64,000 nt of DNA, taken from positions 372,001-436,000 of the forward strand of contig NZ_CP100462.1 in assembly GCF_024228675.1 (NCBI RefSeq). The letters are read 5' to 3'. This DNA is from Salinigranum marinum. Its GTDB lineage: Archaea > Halobacteriota > Halobacteria > Halobacteriales > Haloferacaceae. Below, in pieces: positions 8,018 through 17,149 of this stretch (positions within the stretch are counted from its first letter, which is position 1; each line of letters begins with the position of its first letter). Position numbers and translations under genes: made by a program. The notes under the pieces were generated by a model. The model searched no databases, was not told where the DNA came from, and was given only the letters and a program-made list of their open reading frames with translations.

Positions 8018-9529
8018 ATGGCTATCGACCAGCACTCACAGCGAAGCGAGCGGAGCAATGACTCGACGACAAACATTGACACGCCGGACGAGAATCAACT
8101 GTCCGACAACGTCACCATCACGGCGCTTATCGCCGAAGAACACACGCTTCAATTCGCCGGCCTCGCCGATGGCGGTTCGGAAGCGATTCCAGGGGAAGGA
8201 AAGCATTCACCGGACGCCTGGTGTGGAGACGACAGCGTGACGGCACTTGAGCAGGCCATCGCGGTTCTGCCACGAGCCAGTTCCGGGGAAATCTGGGCGA
8301 CCAACGAGTTCGTTGAAACCGACGGCGCCGTCGACGTCGCTGCTATCGAGTCGGTTCACGGGCTCGATACCGAGACGCTCGAACGGGCGACTGGGCACTC
8401 GCTGGACCAGCTAGCCGCCCGAACCGACGCCGAGCCGATCGTGCCCGTCGAGGATCATCAAGACATCGTCGACCGGCGACGGAAGGCGCTGTGTGCGCTG
8501 GGCTACGACGTTCGGTTCCGCTGGCAGATCGCCTCCGACCGCTACTCGATCATCAACCCACAAGAAGCTTACCAGCCGATCATCACTGCACTCCAGCGAC
8601 GAGGTGAAACTGGGGTATTCGGCTGGCTGAGCTACCGCGACTGGGGCGGGGTGCTCAAGCTGTTCGTCGTCTGTCCCGGCCTCCAGCACGTCATCGGCCC
8701 GCCTGAGGAGGCAGTCGACATCGACGACGAGGACGATATCGAAGCCCTCGGGGGAAGTCGCGTTGGGGATACCGGGGCGGCGGATTCAGACGAGGAGCTG
8801 GTCGTGTACGGCGGCTTCGAGACGGGGTACGACTTTCGGGGAACCCAGACGCTGTGGGCGAAGCCGATTCTGTACTTCCCCGACAGTGAAACGGTCGTTC
8901 CGGATACGGGTCAACGCTACACGCGCCGGCACTATGGACAGGCGACCGATGCCGATCACGAACGGGCGAATGACCGGGTGCCCATCAGCGAGTGGTGGGC
9001 ATCGATCTACGACGACGTCGAGACGCGAATGGTCGACGTCGACGAAACACTCCGGCGGGCCCGGGCGATCACCTACGATTTCGAGGCACTCCCGTTCTCG
9101 GCTGCCGACTGCTACCGATACTGGGGTATTGCCGACACGTATGCCGCTGTCGCGGCTGAGCGGGCGACCAGCCTCGCCGATCCCACGTCCCGACCGACGG
9201 TGTCCAACCTGCAGCTATCGTTGCTGATTGCGCTCTTGGAGGAGTACACCGGGTCGTGGGCATCAAACACGTATCAGGAGTATATCGAGGTCGCCGGCGA
9301 GTTGCTTCGGACCCCGGCGATGATGATCCAACTGGCCATGCAGGAACACGACCGGCAGGTCGAAGACGCGGCTGAACGGGTCCTCACAGAGGGCCAGCAG
9401 ACGTTGAGCGACGCCCTCGAGGATATCGTCGATATCCCGGGCATCGACGTCGACACGGAGGCTGCGCTCTCGGATGGGGAAGCCCAGCGACTCCACGACC
9501 GGGTCCAGCAGCAGCTAGACGATATGTAA
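8018..9529 (+). CDS. large acidic protein of the AAA+/VWA locus, distantly DUF932-like
   Basis: A 503-residue, strongly acidic protein of unknown function. The segment at about residues 165-215 (RWQIASDRYSIINPQEAYQP, then ALQRRGETGVFGWLSYRDWG) recalls the core of DUF932-type plasmid proteins, where a 'NP..AY.P' motif is followed by a small beta-sheet; this is a weak, unconfirmed resemblance. An aspartate-rich linker follows (about 236-262), then a helical C-terminal half. It is the first gene of a plus-strand locus that continues after the TnpB insertion with the AAA+ ATPase and the VWA protein, so it may be their substrate or partner. Confidence 0.55.
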   Translation: MAIDQHSQRSERSNDSTTNIDTPDENQLSDNVTITALIAEEHTLQFAGLADGGSEAIPGEGKHSPDAWCGDDSVTALEQAIAVLPRASSGEIWATNEFVETDGAVDVAAIESVHGLDTETLERATGHSLDQLAARTDAEPIVPVEDHQDIVDRRRKALCALGYDVRFRWQIASDRYSIINPQEAYQPIITALQRRGETGVFGWLSYRDWGGVLKLFVVCPGLQHVIGPPEEAVDIDDEDDIEALGGSRVGDTGAADSDEELVVYGGFETGYDFRGTQTLWAKPILYFPDSETVVPDTGQRYTRRHYGQATDADHERANDRVPISEWWASIYDDVETRMVDVDETLRRARAITYDFEALPFSAADCYRYWGIADTYAAVAAERATSLADPTSRPTVSNLQLSLLIALLEEYTGSWASNTYQEYIEVAGELLRTPAMMIQLAMQEHDRQVEDAAERVLTEGQQTLSDALEDIVDIPGIDVDTEAALSDGEAQRLHDRVQQQLDDM

Positions 9530-9603
9530 ACTGCCCCACCTACTCCCTCGGCGCATACGCGCCTCAGTCCTTGAGGATGGGCTTTGATGTGGACTCCCGG
9601 CAA
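9530..9603 (-). ncRNA. candidate right end / omega-RNA region of the TnpB element
   Basis: In IS200/IS605-type elements the guide RNA comes from the 3' end of tnpB and the right end of the element. The 74 bases after the tnpB stop contain short potential stems (a CCTCAG.CCTTGAGG hairpin near 9561-9577). The assignment is by position, not by a recognised motif. Confidence 0.25.
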
Positions 9604-10593
9604 TCAGTCCCCAGCAAGAGGCTGGTGACTCTCGCCGTTCAACGCCCCACCATTTATACGCACGTCTACTGGTGCGTCTCCGCTCCCCGACGTGGGCGAG
9701 GAACGGAGTCTGTGTGTCCGCTTCCGGACGTACCGTAGCCCGATGTTCTTTGCGGCATTGTAGTCCGCGTTCACCTTGTACCCGCACATCTGGCACTCGA
9801 AGTGTTCCCCGTGGCGGTTATTCTCATGCGTGAACCCGCAGTCCATCCGAGAACACTGTTGGGACGTGTGGTTCGGCGCGACTTGCTCCACGGAGACACC
9901 GCGCCCAGGAGCCTTGTAAGAGATGTACTCAAACAGGCGTCGGAACGCCCATACGTGGTGCCATTTCGCCTGCGGAAGTCGCTCACGAATGTCGGTCAAA
10001 TCCTCGAACACGATAACGTCGCAGTCGTGTTCGATGGCTTCCGAGACGATCTCGTTAGCGACGATGTGGATGTACTGCTTTCGCCATGCGTCTTCGCGCT
10101 TGCCGAGGCGAAGTAGGCCGTTGTGCGCGGCTTGCGTCCCGCCCTGTTGCATTTCCCCGCGTCGCTTCTCAAACTCACGACACCAGTGGTCGTAGTCGTC
10201 GCCGTGCCAGAACGTGCCGGTCGAGGAGACGGCGAGACTGTTGACGCCGAGGTCAATACCGAGGACCGTTTGGTCGGGGTGCTCGGTATCTGCCAGAACC
10301 TCCGCGGCGTCGTCCTCAGAACGTGAAGCGTTCTCGTGTGGGGACGAGATGCACGTTTCGTCAACGCCGTCAATCCGTCGAGTCGAGATGTTGAGATAGA
10401 ACTCGTCGGTCGCCGCGTCGTACCGAAGTGTACTCTCGCGGAACTCGTAGTCTTCGGAGAGTACGTACCGTTCGTAGGGCGTCGGGCTGTCTGCCGGGAG
10501 AACAAACGACGGTTCGACCCGGCCCTCAACAGTCGCCAGTGACACCTTGTTGCGGTAGGAGGTTGCGCTCCGCGTATCGTAGTCCATCGTTTC

Positions 10594-11661
10594 GAGGGTG
10601 TCATAGAACGATTAGCACACCAAAGAGCAGGGTGAACGCTGAGGTGGATGAGTTCAGCGACCCTGCAAGATGATCCTTCGGTAGACTCGTTCTTCAATGC
10701 CGTGGAGACAGAGACGCTAGCGCTGTTCGAGCACCTCTCTTTCGAGTTTCTCGAAGAGTTCGACGTGTTCGCCCCGGCGAAGACGGGGCGAACACGAGAC
10801 CACGAACCACCAGAACTGATGCGTGGCTTTCTCCACTGCTACTACAAGGACATCTACGGCATTCGTCCCGTTGAACGAGAGCTTCGGAACACGGTCGTCT
10901 GGCTGAGCTGTGGATTCGATCGACCGCCGTCGAGAGACGCGGTCGATCGCTTTCTCACCGATCTTGAACACGTCGTTGACAAGGTGTTCGACCACCTCGT
11001 CGAGCAGGCCGCCCGGCGCGGCCTGCTCGACTTGACCTACTGTATCGATTCAACAGACGTGAGGGCGATGCCCGCCGATCCAGACGCCTCAAAGTGCTAC
11101 GATCCAACCGACGACGAGTACTACTACGGCTACGGCTGTACGATCGTCTCGACCGGGCAAAAGATCCCGATCGGAGCGGAGTTCACCGAGAGTAAGCAAG
11201 CGCCAGAAGAGACGGCGATGCGCGTCACGCGTGACGCGCTCGCCGTCGCCACACCGATCTGGATGGTCGGTGACAGCGCCTACGACACGCTCGACTGGCA
11301 CGACCACCTGCTGACCGCAGGGGTCGTGCCAGTCGCTCCATACAACGCCCGGAACGCTGATGACCCGAAAGACATTGAGTACAGGGTCGAAGACCGCATC
11401 ACCGAACACGGCGAGGACGTTCAGTTGAAGCAGTCCACGTTGGATGAGACGTACAACCGCCGTAGTGGAGTCGAACGAACCAACGAATCAGTGAAGGACT
11501 GCGGCCTCGGGCGAACGCACGCCCGAGGCCGCGTCCACGCACGGGCGCAGGTATTTCTCGCCCTGTGCCTTCGCCTCGTCGTCGCAATCACCAACTACGA
11601 ACGTGGAGACAATCCGGGAAGTACCGTGATCACGGTGTGAGAACTCTTCTATGACACCCTC
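10594..11661 (+). mobile_element. DDE insertion sequence nested in tnpB
   Basis: The 1068-bp element has perfect 15-bp terminal inverted repeats, GAGGGTGTCATAGAA and TTCTATGACACCCTC, and a 4-bp target duplication TTTC (10590-10593 and 11662-11665). Its single gene is intact. Hairpins in the coding region include 10765-10776/10784-10795 (12 bp), 10999-11012/11018-11031 (14 bp, loop 5), 11501-11512/11521-11532 (12 bp) and a perfect 20-bp palindrome at 11220-11239. Confidence 0.92.
10648..11640 (+). CDS. DDE transposase (IS4/IS5 superfamily)
   Basis: The 330-residue protein has an N-terminal helical region (about 1-115) and a DDE core: first Asp in LTYCIDSTDVRA, second Asp in WMVGDSAYDTLDW, Glu in RRSGVERTNESVKDCGLG. 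The C-terminal HARAQVFLALCLRLVVAITNYERG is typical of haloarchaeal IS5-like transposases. ATG 10648 follows 53 bases after the left end. It would mobilise the element between the 15-bp inverted repeats. I cannot assign the exact ISfinder group. Confidence 0.88.
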   Translation: MSSATLQDDPSVDSFFNAVETETLALFEHLSFEFLEEFDVFAPAKTGRTRDHEPPELMRGFLHCYYKDIYGIRPVERELRNTVVWLSCGFDRPPSRDAVDRFLTDLEHVVDKVFDHLVEQAARRGLLDLTYCIDSTDVRAMPADPDASKCYDPTDDEYYYGYGCTIVSTGQKIPIGAEFTESKQAPEETAMRVTRDALAVATPIWMVGDSAYDTLDWHDHLLTAGVVPVAPYNARNADDPKDIEYRVEDRITEHGEDVQLKQSTLDETYNRRSGVERTNESVKDCGLGRTHARGRVHARAQVFLALCLRLVVAITNYERGDNPGSTVITV

Positions 11662-12247
11662 TTTCGGCGGTAAAATTTGGGCAGGAGACGCGTTGTCCCT
11701 TCTTCCACCGTTCGATAACGCCTTTGATCGCTTCGACGGCGCGTTTGATGGCGGCTTGGACGAGTTGTGCCTGTAGCTCCGTCTCCTCACGAAGTTCGGA
11801 GTAGAGCGCGTCTCGGACTTGCCGTTTGTTGGTCTTGCACTCAGTGTAGGAGGTGTCCGACCAGCAGTAGTCGGCAGTTCGGTTTGCGCAGTACAGGTAT
11901 TGGTCGGCGGTTCGGTGGAGTGCGTCACGTTGCTCGTCGGGAACAGCGAGTTTCACGACGGCGGTCCGACGCACGTCCATACTTCAGAGAGTACCTAATG
12001 GTAATTGAACATTCGGGAGTCGGCCGGTCGCAGTACGTCGGTTGTATCGTACCATGTCGTTTTCCTCTCCGGCCTACTCGCTCACTTCGTTCGCTCCTTG
12101 AGGCTGGAGGCTCCATCTTGAATTATGCTGAGTTGACCGAGCGTTGACTCGACGCGTGCCGATTTCTCGCTTCCAATCGAACGACGGAGACTCCGAGAAA
12201 GGCAGTGAGTGTGCCTCGACTCGGAGGCTCCAGAACGCACCCGTACC

Positions 12248-13849
12248 ATGTCATCCACAACTAGCGACGACGCGGACAGCCAGCCCGACGAACAGGCCGT
12301 CTTGAGCCATCTCGTACGGCGACTCCTCCAGCGTGAAGGCGGCCAGATCCCGCTCGAACGAGTCACTCTCCGGGTGAGCGACTACGTCGACATCGGCGAG
12401 CAGGCCGCCGCAGACCTCATCGACGAGGGTGTCGACGCCGGAATCTACACGCTGGAGCGAGGTGCGGGTGGAACGACGACGATCACCGGCGTCACTCCCC
12501 ACGGTCCCGAACCCGAAGTCATCGTCGCGGCCTTCGGGGCCGCGGTGGATACGCCCGACTTCACCATCATCAGCGTCGTCACCGAGAGCATCGATGAAGC
12601 CCTCCGGGAGGCGGGCTACGAGACGTTCGCGGACCTCGCTAACGCCGGTGTCGACGACCTCGTCGGGCTGACCGGGACGCTCACCGAAAGTCGGGCGGCA
12701 GCCATCCTCCAGGAGGCACCACAGCACGTCCCCGTCGGGACTCGTCTCGCATCTGCAGCCGCCCAGCGGTATGCCCGGCGGCTCGACAGCGAGACGGACC
12801 GTGGCGTGGCGCGGGTAGTCGACCTCGCGACCACCGATGTCGCCGTGGGCGAACCGGTCTACCGAACAGATGATCTCGATCCCGACGCTCTCGAGGCGCA
12901 GTACGTCAGCGCGATTGGTCGTAACGCCGACGATCCAGTAGCGACCGGCCTCCACCTCCTCGACGATCCAGATCATCCTGACGTGCCGAAAGCAGCGACT
13001 CACCCCGACGCCGGCGACGACGCGCTCTCCGTCGACGACGCCGGCCCGGTCGTCCCGCCGGCTGTTCCCATCGAACCGCGACTCCAACTCCCGCTCGATG
13101 AACTGCTCGCGAAGAAACTCGCTCGAGGGTTGGTCCCCGTCCGTCTCGTCGGGCCGCGCGGCTCAGGAAAGAACTACCTGATCAAGTACCTCTGCCACGA
13201 GACAAACCGGGGATACGTCTCCATCGACTGTGACGAGGCGACCCACACCGAGGACCTGTTCGGGCCGCTCACGCCGACCGAGGACGGGCTGATCGTCCCT
13301 CGAACCGGGCCCGCCAAGCAGGCACTGCTGAACGGATCGGTCTTGGTGCTCAACGAGTTCCCCGTGATGCGGGCCGGCGCCGCGATGTCGCTGCATCGCC
13401 TGCTCAACGAGGGGAAACTACTGGTGAAGGCTCACGGCGAGCTGGTCGAGCCACACCCCTCTGCGCGGATCGTGATCACGATGAATCCGCCGACGCGGGA
13501 GTACCGCGACTCAGAGCCGATGAACTCTGCCACCCGAGGGCGGTTCAGGGCGCTCGAACAGCCCTACATCCAGGACGTCGAGGTCGAACTCGACACGCTG
13601 GATGCTCAGGTCAACAGCGGCTCCATTGTGGTCGACAGAGGCACTCTCAGAAAAATCGTCCAGTTCGCCCACCAGACTCGCCAGAACGAGAACTGGCCGA
13701 CGCTGTCGACCCGGAACCTCGTGGTCGTCTGTGAACACATCGAGGACGGCGCCGCGCCGAAGGCCGCGGTGAAAAACGAGGTGTGGGCGGTTGCTGAACC
13801 GAATCAGTATCCCGGAGATACCTACGAAACGCTCGACGATTATCTGTGA
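12248..13849 (+). CDS. CobS/MoxR-like AAA+ ATPase with helix-hairpin-helix segment
   Basis: The 533-residue protein has an N-terminal helical domain (about 10-95), a helix-hairpin-helix-like segment at about 123-150 (GYETFADLANAGVDDLVGLTG, then ESRAAAIL), a low-complexity acidic linker and a C-terminal AAA+ module. Walker A is GPRGSGKN at 302-309. The Walker B position reads VLVLNEF with Asn369 in place of the usual Asp and Glu370 kept. A sensor-1 Asn lies in RIVITMNPPTREY. This domain resembles MoxR/CobS ATPases, which act with VWA proteins to remodel or load metal into partners. The VWA partner is encoded 1.3 kb downstream. I used ATG 12248; an upstream TTG/GTG-type extension is unlikely. 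Confidence 0.8.
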   Translation: MSSTTSDDADSQPDEQAVLSHLVRRLLQREGGQIPLERVTLRVSDYVDIGEQAAADLIDEGVDAGIYTLERGAGGTTTITGVTPHGPEPEVIVAAFGAAVDTPDFTIISVVTESIDEALREAGYETFADLANAGVDDLVGLTGTLTESRAAAILQEAPQHVPVGTRLASAAAQRYARRLDSETDRGVARVVDLATTDVAVGEPVYRTDDLDPDALEAQYVSAIGRNADDPVATGLHLLDDPDHPDVPKAATHPDAGDDALSVDDAGPVVPPAVPIEPRLQLPLDELLAKKLARGLVPVRLVGPRGSGKNYLIKYLCHETNRGYVSIDCDEATHTEDLFGPLTPTEDGLIVPRTGPAKQALLNGSVLVLNEFPVMRAGAAMSLHRLLNEGKLLVKAHGELVEPHPSARIVITMNPPTREYRDSEPMNSATRGRFRALEQPYIQDVEVELDTLDAQVNSGSIVVDRGTLRKIVQFAHQTRQNENWPTLSTRNLVVVCEHIEDGAAPKAAVKNEVWAVAEPNQYPGDTYETLDDYL

Positions 13850-13948
13850 CCTCCCGCAACCGCTCAGTTCTGTCGTTCTTGACTGATGAATACGATATAA
13901 TCAGTATGAGTAAGAAACTATTAGTTCGCAGCTCCCGAAGGACAGCGC

Positions 13949-14500
13949 ATGAGTGAGAAACAGCCGGCCTGGCCAGCGGGGATGGACGCCGCCGAGCGCG
14001 TCCGACACGTCGCGCTCACCCGGACGACGCCACGGAATGCCGGGTGGATCGCGACTGAAGCCGACGTCTCCCGCGATACGGCCGTGAAGTACCTCTCGCG
14101 GATGGCCGAGCAGGGAGATCTCGAGGTCGTCGAGACGGCCGAGGGGACCTGTTACAAGCCAGATCCCGTCACCCAGTTCCTCGACGAGGTCCGCGACCTC
14201 GCGGAAACACACTCGCAGGAAGAACTCACCGCGGAACTCCGAGACATCGCCGACGAGATTGACCGCTGGAAGCGCGAGTTCGACGTGGAGTCGCTCGCTG
14301 AACTCCGCCAGTCGGTCGGCAACGACGATCTCTCGGCCGAGCAACGCCGCGAGCGGCTCGACGTCGTCGAGGGATGGGAGTACGACGTCGAGGTGCGTGA
14401 GGCGGTCCGGCTGGCCATCGGGCTCACCGAGTCGCTCACCGAACTCGGCGCGGGGACGGACCCAGGATACACCCCAGACAGTCACCTCCAAGAAGGCTGA
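13949..14500 (+). CDS. winged-helix regulator (DUF7342-like)
   Basis: The 183-residue protein has a wHTH at about residues 15-65 (RVRHVALTRTTPRNAGWIATEA...DTAVKYLSRMAEQGDLEVVET), then a long acidic helical region (about 70-160) that probably dimerises. The family is common in haloarchaea and often sits before a small unknown protein, as here (6-base gap). The AT-rich 60 bases upstream (GATATAATCAGT near 13890-13910) could hold a TATA box and operator. I infer an antitoxin-like or autoregulatory role within the AAA+/VWA locus. Confidence 0.6.
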   Translation: MSEKQPAWPAGMDAAERVRHVALTRTTPRNAGWIATEADVSRDTAVKYLSRMAEQGDLEVVETAEGTCYKPDPVTQFLDEVRDLAETHSQEELTAELRDIADEIDRWKREFDVESLAELRQSVGNDDLSAEQRRERLDVVEGWEYDVEVREAVRLAIGLTESLTELGAGTDPGYTPDSHLQEG

Positions 14501-14506
14501 GGATAG

Positions 14507-14953
14507 ATGGTCCTCTTTCTCGCGGGCGGCAGTGGGTACACCCGACGACAGGGACTTCGTCGAGTGAAAGAGCGATTGGAAAACGTCCCTGGGGCGTCGA
14601 ATATCCGGTACGAACCCTCCGCGATCAAGCCAACAGCTGTTGTCGTCGTCGTCGACATCGAGATGTTCCTTGAAGAGCCGTTCCCGCGAGACACGGGGCG
14701 ACTCGAAGTCGTCTGGCGGCCACGTGAAGCGACGGACCTCCAGCGCGTCCAGTGGATCGACGATGCTGTGAGTCTGGGCTGGCACAAGGACCGCGACCAT
14801 TCTGACCTCGGGACGACGCACTTTCAGCACGAAATGAGCGACGGGGCCACGCCGCACCGGGAGCCGGCACACATCGAGGTAGAAGCCCCGGTGAGCTTCC
14901 TCGAGATCTGTCTCGACCGACTGCCGGACCGGATTCGGGTGACTAGCGACTGA
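14507..14953 (+). CDS. unknown small protein paired with the wHTH regulator
   Basis: The 148-residue protein is not firmly recognised. It has a hydrophobic strand (TAVVVVVDIEMFLEE), a tryptophan/histidine-rich centre (LQRVQWIDDAVSLGWHKDRDHSDLGTTHFQ) and a C-terminal helix (SFLEICLDRLPDRI). Tight coupling to the wHTH gene and the Asp/His-rich centre recall small toxins of the TumE-like class, but this is a guess. A further open stretch at 14958-15110 (VYVEWKYDRSQSKHLAREIE...) starts 4 bases after its stop and may be a remnant of another small gene. Confidence 0.4.
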   Translation: MVLFLAGGSGYTRRQGLRRVKERLENVPGASNIRYEPSAIKPTAVVVVVDIEMFLEEPFPRDTGRLEVVWRPREATDLQRVQWIDDAVSLGWHKDRDHSDLGTTHFQHEMSDGATPHREPAHIEVEAPVSFLEICLDRLPDRIRVTSD

Positions 14954-15136
14954 TCGTGTGTATGTGGAGTGGAAGTACGACCGCTCCCAAAGCAAGCATC
15001 TCGCTCGGGAGATCGAAGCCATCCCACACATCCGTGGCCACCGGGTCACTGTCCGCGTTGTCGAGAGGCTCGTCTACTCTCGCGGGTTTAGCGCTTACAA
15101 GAGAGCAGAGAGATTCAGTACCTCCCATTCCTCATC

Positions 15137-17149
15137 ATGTCCGAGACCAACTCCGCCAGCGACTCGAGCGCCCTCGTCGAAACCTTCAGCTCCGATGTCC
15201 ACGCCCTGGTGCGGGCGTCAGCCGGTCGGCGCGACCGGCTCCGGTCGTTCCTACAGGGCCATCTCCCGGCCAGCGTCGATGTGGAGGTCGTCCTCACCCC
15301 AGCAGTCCAGACGGCGGCGGTCCTGCCTGCCGACACCGACGCGCTGGTCAGCAGTGACGCAACCGACCTCGAACGGCGGCAGGCCACTCAGTTGCTCGAG
15401 GGCATCGACGCCGAATTTCTGGTACTCATCACGACCGCGCCGGCGCCGCTGGAGCGGGTGCCGCTGAACGATCAGCTCACCGCCGACCACGCCCACCAGT
15501 TCGGCCTCGCCTTTCACGAACTCCTCCACATCCTCAAGACTGCGATAGCCCCGATCGCCGCGCTGCTCGACGCCGAAGTCGACCCGGAATACCATCGCTA
15601 CGTCCACGAACTGATCAACATCGTCGAGGACGGCGCAATCGAACACGAGGCGATCCGCGGCGCAAACTTCAGCGACACTGCCGAGATCCGACTCGAACTC
15701 ACCCGCCGGATCCACTCCCAGACCCCCGACGATCTGGGAGACGGTCAGCAGGTACGCCTCTCGTTTTGGGACGCAGTCACCACCGGTCTGTACGATGCTG
15801 CGGTGTACCCGACCGGCACCACCGAAGTCCTGCTCGACGAGGGTGACGACCGCGTCGGGTTCGTCTCCGATGGCGACGAGATCGCCTTCGGGACGGTACG
15901 AGATCCGCTGGAACAACTCGCTGCTGATGCCCTCGCTATTCGGGGCGTCGACCTCGACGACGCAACCCACACGCACGACAAGACCGCCTCGGTCGAGCGA
16001 GCACGACGCGTCATCGACACTTGGACATCGACGCTCCAGCCGATCGTCGCAGGGACCGTCGGACCGACCGATGACTCGCAGGGGAACGAAGACACCGCCT
16101 CGGGGAACGACAGTCATGACTGCTCCCCGCCACAGGATGACCCGGCGGAAACCCCCGGGGAAGCTGGTGTCTCGCTCGATCGCGAGGCGACGGAGGACCC
16201 GTATCAAGACGTGTTCGACCACCCGACGGTGACGCCGGACCCCGACATGGATGATGCGAACAGCTCGGTGAGTTCTCCCACGTCAGATCTTGAGGAACCC
16301 ACCGGCGACCCCGCATCGCCTCCAGTCGAACAGAAAGGGAGTGGCCAGAATCATGACGATCATCTGCCGGGAGCGGACGGCGACTCAGAATCAGGGTCGG
16401 AACCAGCCATCAAACCAGGCGAAGAGCTCGACGATCACCCATCGAGACCGCAAGCACTCGCAGTGGCTGCCGAGCGAGCTCGCGAAGACCGGGACGATCC
16501 GGGAAACGGAGGCAATCACTCGTCTCCGTTAGGTCCTCAAGATGGTCGGGCAGATGCCGACAAGGATGAAACCTTGGCGCAGACATCGCTCGAGGCATTT
16601 CAGTCTGGATCGGCAGCGTCCGAGCCCTCCGAGGAAGGCCCAGAAGACGACGGGATGGGCGACCCAAAGCAGTCCAGTGAGGACGAACCAATAGACGGTC
16701 GGGCTGACGATATCGATCACGAAGCAGCGGACGAGCCGTCGCCGGGGCCGGCTCACGGCGGCGACGAGCAGGTCGCACCGTCGCCGGCGGAGTACGAGCA
16801 GGCACTTGAGCACGATCGAGAGGCGGCCCAGCGCGAGGCAGCACGGGAGCAGGTCGACCGGGAGGCCGTCGAACGCGAACTTCAAGAGCTCAATGGCGTG
16901 CTCGACCGGCAGCAGCGGGACAGTGAACAGTACTCTGGTGACGGGCCCAAGTCCGCGGCTGAGACGCACGACGCGGGGGGAGCGGGGCTGGCCCAGAGAG
17001 CCTCGGCGACATCGTGTTCGCCCCGGTCACCGATGATCTCGTCTCACCTGGCCAGTGGGCTGCCGTCGAGGACGGCGCCGCCCGCGTTGCGCAGGTCCTT
17101 GAGAAGGAACTCACGCTCGAACGCCAGCAGGGAACCCGGACCGGTCTGA
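15137..17149 (+). CDS. CobT-like protein, HExxH domain part (frameshifted before its VWA domain)
   Basis: This is the 5' portion of a protein whose VWA domain continues in the next frame from about 16981. Residues 1-300 form a folded domain with a metallopeptidase-like motif H127-E128-L-L-H131 (LAFHELLHILKT) and a downstream E164-D165 (INIVEDGAIEHE) that could supply the third ligand. That layout is seen in CobT-like and DUF2201-type VWA proteins. Residues about 315-560 are an acidic low-complexity linker. A charged coiled segment follows (about 555-600). After the G6 run at 16975-16980 this frame turns arginine- and serine-rich and is not genuine. One indel would give a single protein of about 878 residues. 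Confidence 0.7.
   Translation: MSETNSASDSSALVETFSSDVHALVRASAGRRDRLRSFLQGHLPASVDVEVVLTPAVQTAAVLPADTDALVSSDATDLERRQATQLLEGIDAEFLVLITTAPAPLERVPLNDQLTADHAHQFGLAFHELLHILKTAIAPIAALLDAEVDPEYHRYVHELINIVEDGAIEHEAIRGANFSDTAEIRLELTRRIHSQTPDDLGDGQQVRLSFWDAVTTGLYDAAVYPTGTTEVLLDEGDDRVGFVSDGDEIAFGTVRDPLEQLAADALAIRGVDLDDATHTHDKTASVERARRVIDTWTSTLQPIVAGTVGPTDDSQGNEDTASGNDSHDCSPPQDDPAETPGEAGVSLDREATEDPYQDVFDHPTVTPDPDMDDANSSVSSPTSDLEEPTGDPASPPVEQKGSGQNHDDHLPGADGDSESGSEPAIKPGEELDDHPSRPQALAVAAERAREDRDDPGNGGNHSSPLGPQDGRADADKDETLAQTSLEAFQSGSAASEPSEEGPEDDGMGDPKQSSEDEPIDGRADDIDHEAADEPSPGPAHGGDEQVAPSPAEYEQALEHDREAAQREAAREQVDREAVERELQELNGVLDRQQRDSEQYSGDGPKSAAETHDAGGAGLAQRASATSCSPRSPMISSHLASGLPSRTAPPALRRSLRRNSRSNASREPGPV

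Larger units (their letters stand above)
9604..11980 (-). pseudogene. tnpB: TnpB RNA-guided nuclease gene split by a DDE element
   Basis: The N-terminal part (11980 down to 11666) encodes DVRRTAVVKLAVPDEQRDAL... and ...VSCPNFTAE. The rest (10593 down to 9604) continues TMDYDTRSATSYRNK and holds the RuvC-like residues: Asp in GIDLGVNSLAV, Glu in VIVFEDLTDIRERL and Asp in VNADYNAAKNIG, with a CxxC-type zinc finger (CSRMDCGF, CQMCG). Removing the inserted element and one copy of the 4-bp duplication restores one frame of 434 residues, the usual TnpB length. TnpB proteins are omega-RNA-guided DNA nucleases of IS200/IS605 and IS1341-type elements; no TnpA is present. It lies inside the AAA+/VWA locus. 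As it stands the gene cannot make full-length protein. Confidence 0.9.

Noticed and set aside
13901-15049. 382-codon antisense frame over the wHTH regulator pair
   Set aside because: It covers two sense genes with normal acidic composition, and its own product shows no domain.
15251-16222. 323-codon antisense frame over the CobT-like gene
   Set aside because: Shadow of a GC-rich coding region; the sense frame contains HExxH and other expected motifs.
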